Assembly (NCBI RefSeq): GCF_002886185.1
Contig: NZ_KZ614146.1
Span: forward strand, 3,299,556-3,363,555
Length of the DNA stretch: 64,000 nt
DNA from: Salipaludibacillus neizhouensis
GTDB taxonomy: Bacteria; Bacillota; Bacilli; Bacillales; Salisediminibacteriaceae
Direction of reading: 5' to 3'
The notes below the pieces were generated by a model. That model had not been told where the DNA came from. It did not search any database and saw nothing but the letters and a program-made list of their open reading frames with translations. The position numbers were made by a program, and so were the translations under genes. Shown one piece after another: positions 32,355-43,071 of the stretch (position 1 is the stretch's first letter; every line of letters begins with the position of its first letter).

Positions 32355-32783
32355 TTAAGAAGGCTTTTCTTCATCAATAGCATTAAGATTCGTCAATATA
32401 TCATCTAGAATAATAAAAATAATTTTCTCTAGATGTTTTCTTTTTTTATAGGGCATTATAGATAATTCATATAATGAATCTCTCATTCTAGGATTATGTT
32501 TTATATAGTGCAAAAGTTTGATGCTTATCTCACCAAGTTCTTCTATATTTTGATTTTGCAAAGCTATAGCTGTTTCTTTATGCTTCTCATATCCTACAAG
32601 AGTATCCAGATTTATCTGAAAGATATCACATAGTTTTATCAAAGTTTGGAGATCAGGAGTACTTTCCTCATTTTCCCAACGAGTAATAACTGTACGTGAA
32701 ATGTTTAGCTTTGTTGCTAAGTCTTGCTGTGTCCATTTATATAACCTTCGATAGAGGCGAACATTATCACTTAAACGTATCAT
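32355..32783 (-). CDS. XRE-family HTH transcriptional regulator
   Basis: The N-terminal 65 residues form a Cro/CI-type HTH: LYRRLYKWTQQDLATKLNIS, RTVITRWENEESTPDLQTLI and LCDIFQINLDTLVGYE. A 75-residue helical C-terminal domain follows. It is probably a DNA-binding repressor, perhaps of its own operon or of the divergent Spo0E-like gene about 160 bases away. Confidence 0.85.
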   Translation of the reverse strand: MIRLSDNVRLYRRLYKWTQQDLATKLNISRTVITRWENEESTPDLQTLIKLCDIFQINLDTLVGYEKHKETAIALQNQNIEELGEISIKLLHYIKHNPRMRDSLYELSIMPYKKRKHLEKIIFIILDDILTNLNAIDEEKPS

Positions 32784-32946
32784 TTTTTATCACATCTTTT
32801 TCTTTGTGTCTTTCTAAGTGTAACATCAATAACCAACCAGACAAGACTATGTGCTGTATTTGAACAATTCAATTATTGTGTTACTATAAAACTAATATAG
32901 GGTATAGGTGGTAATATATAAATTACCTACTAAAGGACTGATATCA

Positions 32947-33117
32947 TTGGACAATCCCAAGAACGATCAACTTAAGAGAGACATAGAAGAAATGAGAATA
33001 GATTTAGAAACTCAATTAAAAAGAAGAAAGTTCAGTAATCTTAAAATTATTGAAATCAGTCAAAATTTAGATGATCTTATTGCTGAATATATGATTAAAA
33101 CGAATAAAACAAAGTAA
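32947..33117 (+). CDS. Spo0E-like aspartyl-phosphate phosphatase
   Basis: A TTG at 32947, with AAAGGA nine bases upstream, gives a 56-residue protein of the right size. The sequence DIEEMRIDLETQL followed by IIEISQNLDDLIAEYM contains the Spo0E motif SQ-x-LD-x-LI. Such proteins dephosphorylate Spo0A~P and delay sporulation. The frame also extends to a GTG at 32908. It is divergent from the XRE gene. Confidence 0.72.
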   Translation: MDNPKNDQLKRDIEEMRIDLETQLKRRKFSNLKIIEISQNLDDLIAEYMIKTNKTK

Positions 33118-33365
33118 GTCAGTTCCGGTTATTAGTCCTAAATGTTTCACATTATCCAGAAGTTAAATTGAAATGTTAATAAAGAACCTTCACCAAATAC
33201 TCCTAAACTATTCGATCTTTTCAAATGTCTACTTATTGCTCCTGAAAAACCACTCTACAACTAAATGTTATTCATCATACAACAATTACTTTTACACCAA
33301 AATAATAATCATGCTCTTATCATCATATATTCTAAGATAACTTCGTTTAAAAGGAGAATAGATGT

Positions 33366-34562
33366 ATGAATATTAGAGCACGACGAGGTGACAGTTTTTG
33401 GTATTACAGCAGACTTTTTAATATCCCATTAAATTTGATAACTGACTCGAATCCAACAGTTGATGCTGGGTTATTACAAATAGGTCAGATTGTAAGAATC
33501 CCGGGGTATTTCGTGAACTTTTATACGATTCAGCCTGGAGATTCTCTTTGGAGGATTTCTAATCAGCTAGAAGTCAGTGTGGATACACTTTATCTGGTAA
33601 ACCCCACTCTAAACCCCTACGCTCTTCAAATTGGGCAAACAATTAATGTACCCTTTAGAGTTCATCGTCCGATCGTTGAAGGAAAAAGAGCCTACGGTTA
33701 TAACTCACTAGTAAATGATATCAGGCAGCTCACTGAGATCTATCCATTTTTGACTTCTCGTTCCATAGGAAATTCTGTGATGGGAAAAAATCTTATCGAA
33801 CTGAGTATTGGTCGCGGTGCTAAAAAAGTACACATGAATGGCTCCTTCCACGCACACGAATGGATTACCACTCCTCTATTAATGCAGACACTAAATCAAT
33901 ACTTATTGGCGCTAACAAACATGCAACCTATCAGAGGTTGGGATGTATCGCCTTTTTATGAATCGGTATTTTTGTCTATCGTGCCTATGGTGAATCCAGA
34001 TGGCGTAGACTTGCTAATTGAAGGATTACCGGATGAGGAACCATATCGCAGTGAAGTATTAGAAATAAATAACCAAAGTACTGACTTTTCCGGGTGGAAA
34101 GCAAACATTCGAGGGGTAGACTTGAATAATCAGTATCCGGCTTTATGGGAGGAAGAACAAGAAATATCAGACAAACCTGACCAACCTGCACCTAGAGATT
34201 TTCCGGGCCCAGCACCTTTGACAGAACCAGAATCTATAGCAATGGCAGAATTAACCGACGTCTCAGGATTTCATAGAGCGTTAGCTTTTCACACACAAGG
34301 CAGAGTAATCTATTGGGGATTTCAAGGTCTTGAGCCACCAGAGGCCGAAACAATTGTTACTGAGTTTGCCCGCGTCAGTAGCTATGAGCCCATTCAATAT
34401 GTGGAAAGTTATGCGGGCTATAAAGATTGGTTTATTCAAGAATGGAGAAGACCCGGATTCACGATTGAATTAGGCGAAGGCGAAAATCCTTTGCCGATTG
34501 GCCAATTTGATGAAATTTACGAAGAAAGTCTGGGAATATTTCTCGCTAGCTTATATATGTAA
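33366..34562 (+). CDS. LysM-M14 gamma-D-glutamyl-meso-diaminopimelate peptidase (ENDO I type)
   Basis: Two LysM domains (about residues 3-48 and 52-97; the second begins YTIQPGDSLWRISNQLEVSV) precede an M14 zinc carboxypeptidase. Zinc ligands are visible in SFHAHEW (HxxE, about 160-163) and AFHTQGR (about 308), and the catalytic glutamate in FTIELGEGENPLP (about 366-370). The architecture matches endopeptidase I of spore formers, which cleaves the gamma-D-Glu-mDAP bond in peptidoglycan. No signal peptide is present, as in the forespore-associated enzyme. AAAAGGAG precedes the ATG. Confidence 0.88.
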   Translation: MNIRARRGDSFWYYSRLFNIPLNLITDSNPTVDAGLLQIGQIVRIPGYFVNFYTIQPGDSLWRISNQLEVSVDTLYLVNPTLNPYALQIGQTINVPFRVHRPIVEGKRAYGYNSLVNDIRQLTEIYPFLTSRSIGNSVMGKNLIELSIGRGAKKVHMNGSFHAHEWITTPLLMQTLNQYLLALTNMQPIRGWDVSPFYESVFLSIVPMVNPDGVDLLIEGLPDEEPYRSEVLEINNQSTDFSGWKANIRGVDLNNQYPALWEEEQEISDKPDQPAPRDFPGPAPLTEPESIAMAELTDVSGFHRALAFHTQGRVIYWGFQGLEPPEAETIVTEFARVSSYEPIQYVESYAGYKDWFIQEWRRPGFTIELGEGENPLPIGQFDEIYEESLGIFLASLYM

Positions 34563-34569
34563 AGTTTTT

Positions 34570-34697
34570 TAAGAAAAACGGCATAGCCGTCTTTTCTTAA
34601 ATACATCGTTATCTTTCGCCACCATCATTTAAGTGTCAAGGGTGGGTTTCCCTTGACACGCGTGGCGTAAAGATAGCTGTCAACTTATAAATTCTTA
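34570..34697. repeat. Structured repeat A, copy 5 (short central hairpin)
   Basis: It starts 8 bases after the peptidase stop and has ends TAAGAA / TTCTTA. The terminator-like hairpin is ACGGC-ATA-GCCGT followed by CTTTTC. The outer stem is TATCTTTCGCCAC / GTGGCGTAAAGATA and the centre AGTGTCAAGGG-TGGGTTT-CCCTTGACAC. The first hairpin with its T-run may terminate the peptidase transcript. Confidence 0.88.
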
Positions 34698-34702
34698 TCT
34701 TG

Positions 34703-34735
34703 TAAGAAAAACGCATAGCGACTTATTTAAAGCAA
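34703..34735. repeat. Left-end fragment of repeat A
   Basis: TAAGAAAAACGCATAGCGAC restarts the left end of the repeat 5 bases after copy 5 ends, then diverges after about 30 bases. The remainder of the 34563-34980 gap holds repeat B and the purD terminator. Confidence 0.6.
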
Positions 34736-34768
34736 AAGAACTGCTTTCTTAACCATATATTTTAAAAA

Positions 34769-34870
34769 GCTCGAAGTAGCGAAGGTGGCGACTCCCTGCG
34801 GGAAAAGCAATAGCTGAAGCATTGCCCGCGGAAAGCGTCCGCCTAGAGCGGATTCGAGTCTCTCTGTTCG
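34769..34870. repeat. Best-preserved copy of dispersed repeat family B
   Basis: The ends are CTCGAA and TTCGAG. Inside, CTGCGGGAAAAGCAATAGCT followed by GAAGCATTGCCCGCGG makes a nested hairpin (CTGCGGG/CCCGCGG and GCAAT/ATTGC). Then AAGCGTCCGCCTAGAGCGGA follows. Partial copies occur near 6800, 11260, 16450, 23800 and 50517. Confidence 0.75.
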
Positions 34871-34923
34871 ACGAGAATAATAATCTTAAAAAAACCAATA
34901 ATTTTATAAATTTCTTGTAAAAA

Positions 34924-34961
34924 AGATCCCGTCAAAGTACAAATCGACTTTGACGGGATCT
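34924..34961 (-). terminator. Terminator of the pur operon
   Basis: AGATCCCGTCAAAGT (34924-34938) and ACTTTGACGGGATCT (34947-34961) are a perfect 15-bp stem with an 8-base loop, followed on the minus strand by TTTTTT. Confidence 0.92.
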
Positions 34962-34980
34962 TACCTCTTATGTTAAATTA

Positions 34981-36258
34981 TTATCTCTCAACCAACTGAT
35001 GCGCAATATCCTTTCGATAAAAAAGCCCATTCCACTCACTTCGAGCTAACACATCATACGTCGTACTTAATGCTTCCTTCAGCGTTGGAGCCACCGTCGC
35101 TAGCAACAACACTCGTCCGCCATTCGTTTTCCAACCACCGGCATCAGAATCATTTTTTACACTTCCAGCATGAAACCATAACTGATTTGCTTTGTCGTCA
35201 ACTTCAGGCAAATGAAACACTGTACCTTTTTCATAGCTACCCGGATAGCCCTCTGAAGCCAAGACAACTCCAACACAAGCTTCCTCCGCCCACTCAAGCG
35301 CTAGTTCCTCCTCATTTAAGACACTCTCTATCACATCTACCAGATCCGTCTTCAATCGAGGTAAAACAACTTGTGTTTCCGGGTCTCCAAAACGGGCATT
35401 GAATTCAATCACTTTCGGCCCTTGCTCGGTAATCATTAGACCAGCGTAAAGAATCCCTGTAAATGGAACCCCTTCTGTTACCATTGCCCCAGCCATGGGC
35501 CGTAAAATCGACATTTCAGCTTTTTTTAACCAATCACCATCTAAATGAGGAACCGGAGAATAGGCACCCATTCCGCCAGTATTAGGTCCGGTATCTCCTT
35601 CGAACGCTCGCTTATGGTCCTGTGCCGTAACCATTGGAATGACTGTATTACCATGAACAAAAGCCATAAATGATAACTCTTCCCCACGCAGGCATTCTTC
35701 AATGACCACTGATTCACCGGCATCCCCAAATGTTCGCTCACCCATCATTTGATCCAAGGCTTCTAAAGCCTCTGCTTCCGTTTCAGCGACTACTACACCT
35801 TTGCCAGCCGCTAATCCATCAGCTTTGACAACGATCGGTGCACCTACCTTTTGGATATATGCCTTCGCCTTCTCCAAATCGGTGAAAGATTCAAAAGCCG
35901 CAGTAGGAATACGATACTTTTCCATCAAATCCTTTGCGAATTGCTTGCTTCCTTCTAGTTCGGCAGCTGCTTTCGTTGGTCCAAAAGCTTTCAGACCTGC
36001 TGCTTGAAGATCATCGATTAATCCTGCAACGAGAGGGGCTTCAGGACCCACAACGGTTAACGAGACTTCTTCTGTTATTGCCAAGTCAACGAGACTCGAA
36101 TGGTCAGACATATCCGCTTGAACCGACCGGCATCCTGCCAGTTCGTTTATCGCATCGCTGCCCGGAGCAACGATTACCTCTGTTACTTTCGAAGACTGGG
36201 CAAACTTCCAAACCAAAGCGTGTTCTCGCCCTCCGCTTCCAATAACTAAGATTTTCAT
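34981..36258 (-). CDS. purD: Phosphoribosylamine-glycine ligase (GAR synthetase)
   Basis: The 425-aa ATP-grasp enzyme begins MKILVIGSGGREHALVWKFA. It carries APIVVKADGLAAGKGVVVAE, the conserved HDHKR-like AQDHKRAFEGDTGPNTGGMG, YAGLMITEQGPKVIEFNARF and GDPETQVVLPRL. It joins phosphoribosylamine and glycine in step two of IMP synthesis. It is the last gene of the operon, 24 bases after purH, and is followed by the operon terminator. Confidence 0.97.
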   Translation of the reverse strand: MKILVIGSGGREHALVWKFAQSSKVTEVIVAPGSDAINELAGCRSVQADMSDHSSLVDLAITEEVSLTVVGPEAPLVAGLIDDLQAAGLKAFGPTKAAAELEGSKQFAKDLMEKYRIPTAAFESFTDLEKAKAYIQKVGAPIVVKADGLAAGKGVVVAETEAEALEALDQMMGERTFGDAGESVVIEECLRGEELSFMAFVHGNTVIPMVTAQDHKRAFEGDTGPNTGGMGAYSPVPHLDGDWLKKAEMSILRPMAGAMVTEGVPFTGILYAGLMITEQGPKVIEFNARFGDPETQVVLPRLKTDLVDVIESVLNEEELALEWAEEACVGVVLASEGYPGSYEKGTVFHLPEVDDKANQLWFHAGSVKNDSDAGGWKTNGGRVLLLATVAPTLKEALSTTYDVLARSEWNGLFYRKDIAHQLVER

Positions 36259-36282
36259 ACAGATTCCCCCCTCATGTTTGTC

Positions 36283-37821
36283 TTAATGTTTAAAGTGTCT
36301 TACGCCAGTGAACACCATCGTAATCCCATATTCATTCGCCATATCAATCGATTCCTGATCGCGTTTTGAACCACCTGGCTGAATGATTGCTTTTATTCCC
36401 GCTTTCGCAGCTGCTTCAACCGTATCGCTCATTGGGAAAAAGGCATCCGAAGCCATGACAGCGTCTTTTGCTCTGTCTCCTGCTTGTTCAATAGCAATCT
36501 TCGCTGCACCAACACGGTTCATCTGTCCAGCACCTACACCGATAGTCTGGTCTGCTTTTGCTAAAACAATCGCATTGGACTTCACATGTTTGACTACTTT
36601 CCAAGCCATTTTAATTTGCTCTAGCTCACTATCCGAAGGTTTTCGAGTCGTTGGAATCGTTACTTCCACGTCTTCATAGCTCAATGTATCTGTTTCCTGC
36701 ACTAAAGCGCCACCTGAAACAGTGGTAATACGTTGTTCTACAGGTTGATTCGACTCAAGATCAACCGTTAATAAACGAATGTTTTTCTTCTCCGTTAATA
36801 CTGCTAGCGCCTCTTCAGAAAAACTAGGAGCTATGACAATTTCAAGAAAGATTTCCTTCATTTTTAACGCTGTTTCTTTATCAACTTCTTGGTTACAAGC
36901 AATGACACCGCCAAAAATAGAGGTTGTGTCAGCTTCGTAAGCCTTGGTAAAAGCGTCAAAAATCGTCGCGCCAATTCCGACACCACAAGGGTTCATATGC
37001 TTGATTGCAGCAACTGTCGGTCCTTCAAAATCACGAATCACCGCAAGAGCTGCGTCTGCGTCGTTAATATTGTTGTAAGAGAGCTCTTTCCCATGAAGCT
37101 GAGTAGAACGAGCAATTGATGTTGGGTTACCTAATGGTCGTTCATAAAAAGCTGCTTGTTGATGAGGATTTTCTCCGTAGCGAAGCATTTGCTTGCGGTT
37201 ATATGTAATCGTTAGTTTTTCGGGTGCCTCTTCGCCTACTTGTTTTGTTAAATACTCACCGATTAATGCATCATAAGCCGCGGTATGTCGAAATGCTTTC
37301 GCTGCTAGCTTACGTTTACGCTCCACTGATAATTCTCCATTAGAATCTTTTAATTCCTGTAAAACAACGTCGTAATCTTCTGCATCAACGATAATGGCCA
37401 CATCGTTGTGATTTTTCGCAGCGGAACGAATCATAGACGGGCCGCCGATATCAATGTTTTCGATCGCATCGTCAAACGTAGATGCAGGGTTTTCAATGGT
37501 TGATTGGAAAGGATATAAATTTACAATAACAAAATCAATAAGACCAATTCCTTGTTCTTTTAAAGCCTCCATGTGCTCTGTGTTTTCACGCACGCCAAGA
37601 AGCCCTCCATGAATGTTTGGATGAAGTGTCTTTACACGGCCATCCATCATTTCAGGAAACCCCGTTACCTCTTCGATTCCAATAACATTCACACCTGCTT
37701 TTTCCAATTCTCTTTTTGTTCCACCAGTGGATATTACTTCTACGTCCATCTCTTCAAGTTTCTGAACAAACGAAACGATTCCTCGTTTATCTGAAACGCT
37801 CACTAATGCTCGCTTTTTCAT
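36283..37821 (-). CDS. purH: Bifunctional AICAR transformylase/IMP cyclohydrolase
   Basis: The 512-aa protein has an N-terminal MGS-like cyclohydrolase domain ([56 protein letters not shown]). The transformylase domain follows, with [16 protein letters not shown] and [16 protein letters not shown]. It catalyses the last two steps to IMP. It abuts purN with no gap. Confidence 0.97.
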   Translation of the reverse strand: MKKRALVSVSDKRGIVSFVQKLEEMDVEVISTGGTKRELEKAGVNVIGIEEVTGFPEMMDGRVKTLHPNIHGGLLGVRENTEHMEALKEQGIGLIDFVIVNLYPFQSTIENPASTFDDAIENIDIGGPSMIRSAAKNHNDVAIIVDAEDYDVVLQELKDSNGELSVERKRKLAAKAFRHTAAYDALIGEYLTKQVGEEAPEKLTITYNRKQMLRYGENPHQQAAFYERPLGNPTSIARSTQLHGKELSYNNINDADAALAVIRDFEGPTVAAIKHMNPCGVGIGATIFDAFTKAYEADTTSIFGGVIACNQEVDKETALKMKEIFLEIVIAPSFSEEALAVLTEKKNIRLLTVDLESNQPVEQRITTVSGGALVQETDTLSYEDVEVTIPTTRKPSDSELEQIKMAWKVVKHVKSNAIVLAKADQTIGVGAGQMNRVGAAKIAIEQAGDRAKDAVMASDAFFPMSDTVEAAAKAGIKAIIQPGGSKRDQESIDMANEYGITMVFTGVRHFKH

Positions 37822-38403
37822 TTATTTCACGCTCCTTTGTAATTGGCTGATCACATGCTGAAGAGTCTTTGGATATAACTCATGCTCCACTTTTTGAATC
37901 TTACCCTGGAGAACCTCTTTTGTATCTGTTTCATTTATCTTAACAGCTTCCTGCGCTATAATAGGCCCTGTATCCATTCCTTCATCGACAAGGTGAATCG
38001 TTACTCCTGATACCTTAACACCTGCATCAAATGCTTGTCCAATAGCATCTAATCCAGGAAATGAAGGTAATAAAGAAGGATGAATATTGACGATCCTTCC
38101 CCCATATGCCTCAAGAAGTGTTGGTCCAATTAAGCGCATATAACCAGCTAAAACGATGAGTTCTACCCCTTTTGCTTGAAGCTCGGCCAAAATTTCTTGC
38201 TCAAATGCTGCTTTTGAGGCAAATGTTTTTGGTGAAAAAGAGTACAATGAAACTCCCGCTTTTTCAGCCCTTTTCTCTACGAGAGCTCCTGGCTTATCAC
38301 ACACTAAGAGCTCGACCGAAGCATCAACAAGTTCACTTTCAACTGCTTCTAAGATTGATTGAAAGTTACTTCCACTGCCTGATGCAAACACGGCAATTTT
38401 CAT
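37822..38403 (-). CDS. purN: Phosphoribosylglycinamide formyltransferase (GAR transformylase 1)
   Basis: The 193-aa protein starts [20 protein letters not shown]. It has [20 protein letters not shown], the catalytic [16 protein letters not shown] (Asn and His) and [20 protein letters not shown]. It uses 10-formyl-THF to formylate GAR. It overlaps purM by 4 bases. Confidence 0.97.
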   Translation of the reverse strand: MKIAVFASGSGSNFQSILEAVESELVDASVELLVCDKPGALVEKRAEKAGVSLYSFSPKTFASKAAFEQEILAELQAKGVELIVLAGYMRLIGPTLLEAYGGRIVNIHPSLLPSFPGLDAIGQAFDAGVKVSGVTIHLVDEGMDTGPIIAQEAVKINETDTKEVLQGKIQKVEHELYPKTLQHVISQLQRSVK

Positions 38404-39437
38404 AGTTTTAACGCTCCCTTGAATTGGATTCCTTCCCCTTTAACAACCTGCCCTAAATGAACAGGCGTTTCTCCTTGCTCACGAAGTGTATTTAACACAC
38501 CGTCCAAATTATCTTTCTTCACAGCCATCACAAAACCGATCCCTACATTAAACGTTTCAAGAAAGTCTTCATTAGTGAGGTTTCCTTTTTCTTTTAACCA
38601 ATGGAAAACAAAAGGCACTTCCCATTCACCAAGAGAAACCTCAGCCCCAAGTCCTTCCGGCAACATACGTGGGATGTTCTCGACAAAACCTCCACCAGTA
38701 ATATGGGAAGCAGCCTGTATCTGATCTGTGCCAAGAAAAGGTTTTACCGCCTCTACATAAATACGCGTCGGGGTCATAAATAACTCCCCTAATGTCGTTT
38801 CAAGGTTCTCAATTTTATCATCCCAAGTAAAGCCTGCGTCCTTAACAATTTTTCGTACTAATGAAAATCCGTTACTGTGAACGCCACTAGAAGTCAATCC
38901 AATAAGAACATCGCCTTCAGAAACACGGTCCGGTCCCCAAAGTTGACTTTTTTCAGCAGCACCAACAACGAAACCTGCAACATCATATTCTTTTTCATCA
39001 TATAATCCAGGCATTTCCGCCGTTTCACCACCGATTAAAGCACAATTCGATTGTCGACACCCTTCCGCAATTCCCGCAACAATTTGCTCGACTTGTTCGG
39101 GATCATTCTTTCCTAATGCTAAATAATCCAGGAAAAATAAAGGCGATGCCCCTTGAACAACAATATCGTTGACACACATCGCCACAGCATCGACACCGAT
39201 CGTGTCATGCTTATTTATTTCCTGGGCAATCATCAGTTTTGTCCCCACTCCGTCGGTACCTGAAACGAGCACGGGCTCCTTCAGATTTAACTGCGACAAA
39301 TCAAATAGACCACCGAAAGCACCTAGACCACCCATCACCTCTTTACGATAGGTTGACTCCACATGCTTTTTCATACGTCGAACACCTTCATATCCTGCCT
39401 CAATATTTACACCTGCGGATTCGTATGCTTTAGACAT
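38400..39437 (-). CDS. purM: Phosphoribosylformylglycinamidine cyclo-ligase (AIR synthetase)
   Basis: The 345-aa protein begins [20 protein letters not shown]. It contains [40 protein letters not shown] and [15 protein letters not shown], the signatures of AIR synthetase. It closes the imidazole ring from FGAM with ATP. It is two bases from purF and overlaps purN. Confidence 0.97.
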   Translation of the reverse strand: MSKAYESAGVNIEAGYEGVRRMKKHVESTYRKEVMGGLGAFGGLFDLSQLNLKEPVLVSGTDGVGTKLMIAQEINKHDTIGVDAVAMCVNDIVVQGASPLFFLDYLALGKNDPEQVEQIVAGIAEGCRQSNCALIGGETAEMPGLYDEKEYDVAGFVVGAAEKSQLWGPDRVSEGDVLIGLTSSGVHSNGFSLVRKIVKDAGFTWDDKIENLETTLGELFMTPTRIYVEAVKPFLGTDQIQAASHITGGGFVENIPRMLPEGLGAEVSLGEWEVPFVFHWLKEKGNLTNEDFLETFNVGIGFVMAVKKDNLDGVLNTLREQGETPVHLGQVVKGEGIQFKGALKL

Positions 39438-39439
39438 GC

Positions 39440-40864
39440 TTACTTTCCTCCTAGTACCTTATCGTAAGGATGATCTGTTTCCGGATAAATTTCTGTCGGG
39501 TACTGACCGGTGAAACAGGCGAGACACTGTCCACAGTTTTCCGTTGTATCGGGTCTTCCTATCCCGGTTTTTAATCCTTCAACACTTAAATAAGTGAGAG
39601 AATCTGCTCCCATTTCTTCCCGAATCTCTTCTGTTGTTTTGACAGAGGCAATTAATTCACCTTTTGTAGATGTGTCTATTCCATAAAAACAAGGATTAAT
39701 AATCGGTGGCGAACTGATTCGGACATGTACCTCTTTTGCTCCTGCTTCTCGCAATAAACCGACAATTCTTCTGCTTGTTGTCCCACGTACGATCGAATCA
39801 TCAATCATTACCACACGTTTTCCGGCAACTACCCCTCGAACAGCCGATAACTTCATTTTTACCCCCTGCTCTCGAAGTGCCTGAGATGGCTGGATAAATG
39901 TGCGATTAATATAACGGTTTTTAATAAGTCCTAACTCATAAGGAATTCCCGTCTCTTCAGCAAACCCGATTGCTGCAGAAATACTGGAATCTGGAACTCC
40001 TGTGACGACATCAGCTTCAATAGGGGCTTCTTTGGCAAGTTGCTTCCCAAGGTTTTTACGAGCATAATGCACATTTATTTGTTCAACATCACTGTCCGGT
40101 CGTGCAAAATATACATATTCCATCGAGCAAATTGTTCTTTTTGTTGACGGAGAAAATACGTCGATGTGAAGACCGTCGTCATCAATAGTAATTAACTCTC
40201 CTGGTTGAACTTCACGTTCAAATGTCGCACCAATAATATCAAAAGCACAGGTTTCCGAGGAAACCACATAAGCATCTCCCAATTTACCAATTGATAATGG
40301 ACGAAGACCGTTGGGATCCAAAGCGACAAACATTTTATCCTCTACGAGACATACTAAGGCATATGCTCCTTTAACCATCGTAAGTGCATTTTTAAGCGAA
40401 TCCTTTAAGTCAGGATAACCGCTTCGCTTCATTAAATGAGCGATGACTTCTGTATCTGAGGTAGTTTGGAAAATACTCCCTTGATACTCAAGCTGATGCT
40501 TTAATGCGGTCGCATTGACGATATTACCGTTATGAGCCAAAGCAAGACTTCCAGATTGTGAATTAAATTGCAGCGGCTGACAATTTACGAAATCACTTGC
40601 CCCTGCAGTTGTATATCTAGTATGACCAATCGCACCGGTTCCTTTTAAACGATCTAAAATATCCTGGTTAAACACGTCATTAACGAGTCCCATTCCTTTG
40701 TGAATCGAAAGCTTTTCCCGATCTGTCACGACTATTCCAGCACCTTCTTGTCCACGATGCTGAAGACTGTGTAAGCCGTAATACGTAATTTGTGCTGCAT
40801 CCACATGACCCCAAATTCCAAACACGCCACATTCTTCGTTTAAGCCTTTGATTTCACCAAACAT
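39440..40864 (-). CDS. purF: Amidophosphoribosyltransferase
   Basis: From the ATG at 40864 the protein (474 aa) begins [20 protein letters not shown]. Cys12 is the catalytic nucleophile exposed after removal of an 11-residue propeptide, as in B. subtilis PurF. The PRPP motif [15 protein letters not shown] and the Fe-S cluster cysteines in NPCFYG and [11 protein letters not shown] are present. It commits PRPP to purine synthesis. The start overlaps the end of purL by 25 bases; the frame also reads six codons further upstream, but the shorter start matches the family. Confidence 0.97.
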   Translation of the reverse strand: MFGEIKGLNEECGVFGIWGHVDAAQITYYGLHSLQHRGQEGAGIVVTDREKLSIHKGMGLVNDVFNQDILDRLKGTGAIGHTRYTTAGASDFVNCQPLQFNSQSGSLALAHNGNIVNATALKHQLEYQGSIFQTTSDTEVIAHLMKRSGYPDLKDSLKNALTMVKGAYALVCLVEDKMFVALDPNGLRPLSIGKLGDAYVVSSETCAFDIIGATFEREVQPGELITIDDDGLHIDVFSPSTKRTICSMEYVYFARPDSDVEQINVHYARKNLGKQLAKEAPIEADVVTGVPDSSISAAIGFAEETGIPYELGLIKNRYINRTFIQPSQALREQGVKMKLSAVRGVVAGKRVVMIDDSIVRGTTSRRIVGLLREAGAKEVHVRISSPPIINPCFYGIDTSTKGELIASVKTTEEIREEMGADSLTYLSVEGLKTGIGRPDTTENCGQCLACFTGQYPTEIYPETDHPYDKVLGGK

Positions 40865-43071
40865 GAAATAGCACCTCTCCATGCGTCCTCAAGTTTCTGG
40901 ACGCTTTCGTTTACAAGAGTTTCCCCTTGTTGATTTTTTACAAGAATTTGCTTCTCATTAGTTACAACGCCAATCTCTTTCGCTTCCGGTATTAACTTTT
41001 CGAATTTTTCCGCATTTTCCTCTGACACGGTCAGAATATACCTTGATGGAGACTCACTGAATAACTCAGCAAGAACATCTTTCCCAGCTAATGTAACTTC
41101 TGCACCGAAGTCGGTACCAAACACGCATTCAGCCAGTGCTGGAAGAAATCCACCTTCTGATAGATCGTGTGCAGATTGGACCGTACCAGCTCTTATCGCA
41201 CCAAGAACTTGATCCTGACGATTTTTTTCTAGCTGCAAGTCAATGGATGGAGCCGGTCCGAAAATTTTACCTTCTGTAAACTTCTGTAATTCACTCCCGG
41301 AAAACTCAGGTTTTGCTTCTCCTAATGCATACACACGGTCACCAGCTTTTTGGAATGCCTGGCGCGTAATATGATCGAGACTTGTGATTAAACCGACCAT
41401 CCCAATAACAGGAGTTGGATAAATGGCCCCTTTTGCTGTTTCATTATATAAAGAAACATTCCCTCCAATAACAGGTGTTTCCAAGTCTTTACATGCTTCA
41501 CTTAATCCATCCGTAGATCGCTCCAGTTGCCAGAAAATTTCTGGTTTTTCCGGACTTCCGTAATTCAAGCAATCTGTTACTCCGAGAGGTTCTGCTCCCG
41601 AACAAACAAGATTTCTTGCTGCTTCAGCAACAGCTAACTTCCCGCCTACATACGGATCTAAATATAAATAACGGGAATTACAATCCGTCGTCATTGCTAA
41701 TGCCTTGTCTGTGTCGCGGATTCGAACAACTGCCGCGTCCGATCCAGGGGCAACAACTGTACTTGTTCTTACCATATAATCATACTGGTTATATACCCAC
41801 TCTTTGCTGGCAATCGTAGGCTGTTGCAGTAAATTCATTAATGTCTCAGAATAATCGGTCACATTTGGACGATAATCCTTTTGCTTCTGAAACTCCTGGT
41901 AATAGCTTGGTTCCTTGGATGGCTGATGGTAAACAGGTGCTTCCTCTGCTAGCGCATCAACCGGTACGTCTGCTACAACGTTTCCGTTATGCAAAAGTCT
42001 AAGACGATGGTCATCCGTTACTCGACCAACTACATTTGCCATTAAGCCCCATTTTTCAAAAAGGGTAATAAATTCTTGTTCACTGCCATCTTCCACTACA
42101 AGAAGCATCCGTTCTTGAGATTCTGATAACATCATTTCATAGGCTGTCATTGCTTTTTCACGTTGAGGTACGTTATCTAAATTCATCTCAATACCTGATC
42201 CAGCCTTGCTTGCCATTTCAGCCGATGATGAGGCTAACCCGGCTGCTCCCATGTCTTGAATACCGACTAATTTAGGGTGTTTTGTTGCTTCAAGACAAGC
42301 TTCTACCAATAATTTCTCCATAAATGGATCTCCAACTTGAACCGCCGGTCGTTTTGCTTCCGATTCTGCACTTAACTCTTCGGACGCAAAAGTTGCACCG
42401 TGAATACCGTCTCTACCAGTACTGGCACCAACATATAACACCGGATTTCCGACACCTTTTGCTTGCCCCTTTTGGATATCTTTATGATTAATTAAACCGA
42501 CGCACATAGCATTAACAAGCGGATTCCCCTCATAACAAGGATCGAATTGAATTTCTCCGCCAACTGTTGGAATTCCGATACAGTTACCGTATCCGGCAAT
42601 TCCAGACACGACACCTTCAAAAATATATTTCACTCTAGGATTCTTTAATTCACCGAAACGCAGCGAGTTAAGTAACGCTACAGGACGAGCCCCCATGGAG
42701 AAAATGTCACGGATAATTCCGCCAACTCCAGTGGCAGCTCCTTCATACGGTTCAATTGCGGAAGGATGATTATGACTTTCTATTTTAAAAACAACGGCCT
42801 GTTCATCACCAATATCAATGATTCCAGCACCTTCACCGGGTCCTTGCAGTACCTTTTCACCGGTAGTCGGGAATTTACTTAAGAGAACTTTCGAATTTTT
42901 ATAGCTGCAGTGTTCAGACCACATAACAGAAAATAGTCCTAATTCCGTATAGTTAGGCAATCTCCCTAGAATATCCTCCACCATTTGGAATTCTTTATCG
43001 CTTACGCCCATTTCCTGATAAACTTTCTGTTCTTTAATCATCGCAGGCGATGGTTCATGAAGTAGTTGCAT
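40840..43071 (-). CDS. purL: FGAM synthase subunit II (small-type PurL)
   Basis: The 743-aa protein has the AIRS-like repeated domains of small Pur[61 protein letters not shown] and [20 protein letters not shown]. It works in complex with PurS and PurQ, both encoded just upstream, to convert FGAR to FGAM. It overlaps purQ by 17 bases. Confidence 0.97.
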   Translation of the reverse strand: MQLLHEPSPAMIKEQKVYQEMGVSDKEFQMVEDILGRLPNYTELGLFSVMWSEHCSYKNSKVLLSKFPTTGEKVLQGPGEGAGIIDIGDEQAVVFKIESHNHPSAIEPYEGAATGVGGIIRDIFSMGARPVALLNSLRFGELKNPRVKYIFEGVVSGIAGYGNCIGIPTVGGEIQFDPCYEGNPLVNAMCVGLINHKDIQKGQAKGVGNPVLYVGASTGRDGIHGATFASEELSAESEAKRPAVQVGDPFMEKLLVEACLEATKHPKLVGIQDMGAAGLASSSAEMASKAGSGIEMNLDNVPQREKAMTAYEMMLSESQERMLLVVEDGSEQEFITLFEKWGLMANVVGRVTDDHRLRLLHNGNVVADVPVDALAEEAPVYHQPSKEPSYYQEFQKQKDYRPNVTDYSETLMNLLQQPTIASKEWVYNQYDYMVRTSTVVAPGSDAAVVRIRDTDKALAMTTDCNSRYLYLDPYVGGKLAVAEAARNLVCSGAEPLGVTDCLNYGSPEKPEIFWQLERSTDGLSEACKDLETPVIGGNVSLYNETAKGAIYPTPVIGMVGLITSLDHITRQAFQKAGDRVYALGEAKPEFSGSELQKFTEGKIFGPAPSIDLQLEKNRQDQVLGAIRAGTVQSAHDLSEGGFLPALAECVFGTDFGAEVTLAGKDVLAELFSESPSRYILTVSEENAEKFEKLIPEAKEIGVVTNEKQILVKNQQGETLVNESVQKLEDAWRGAISCLVKSKA

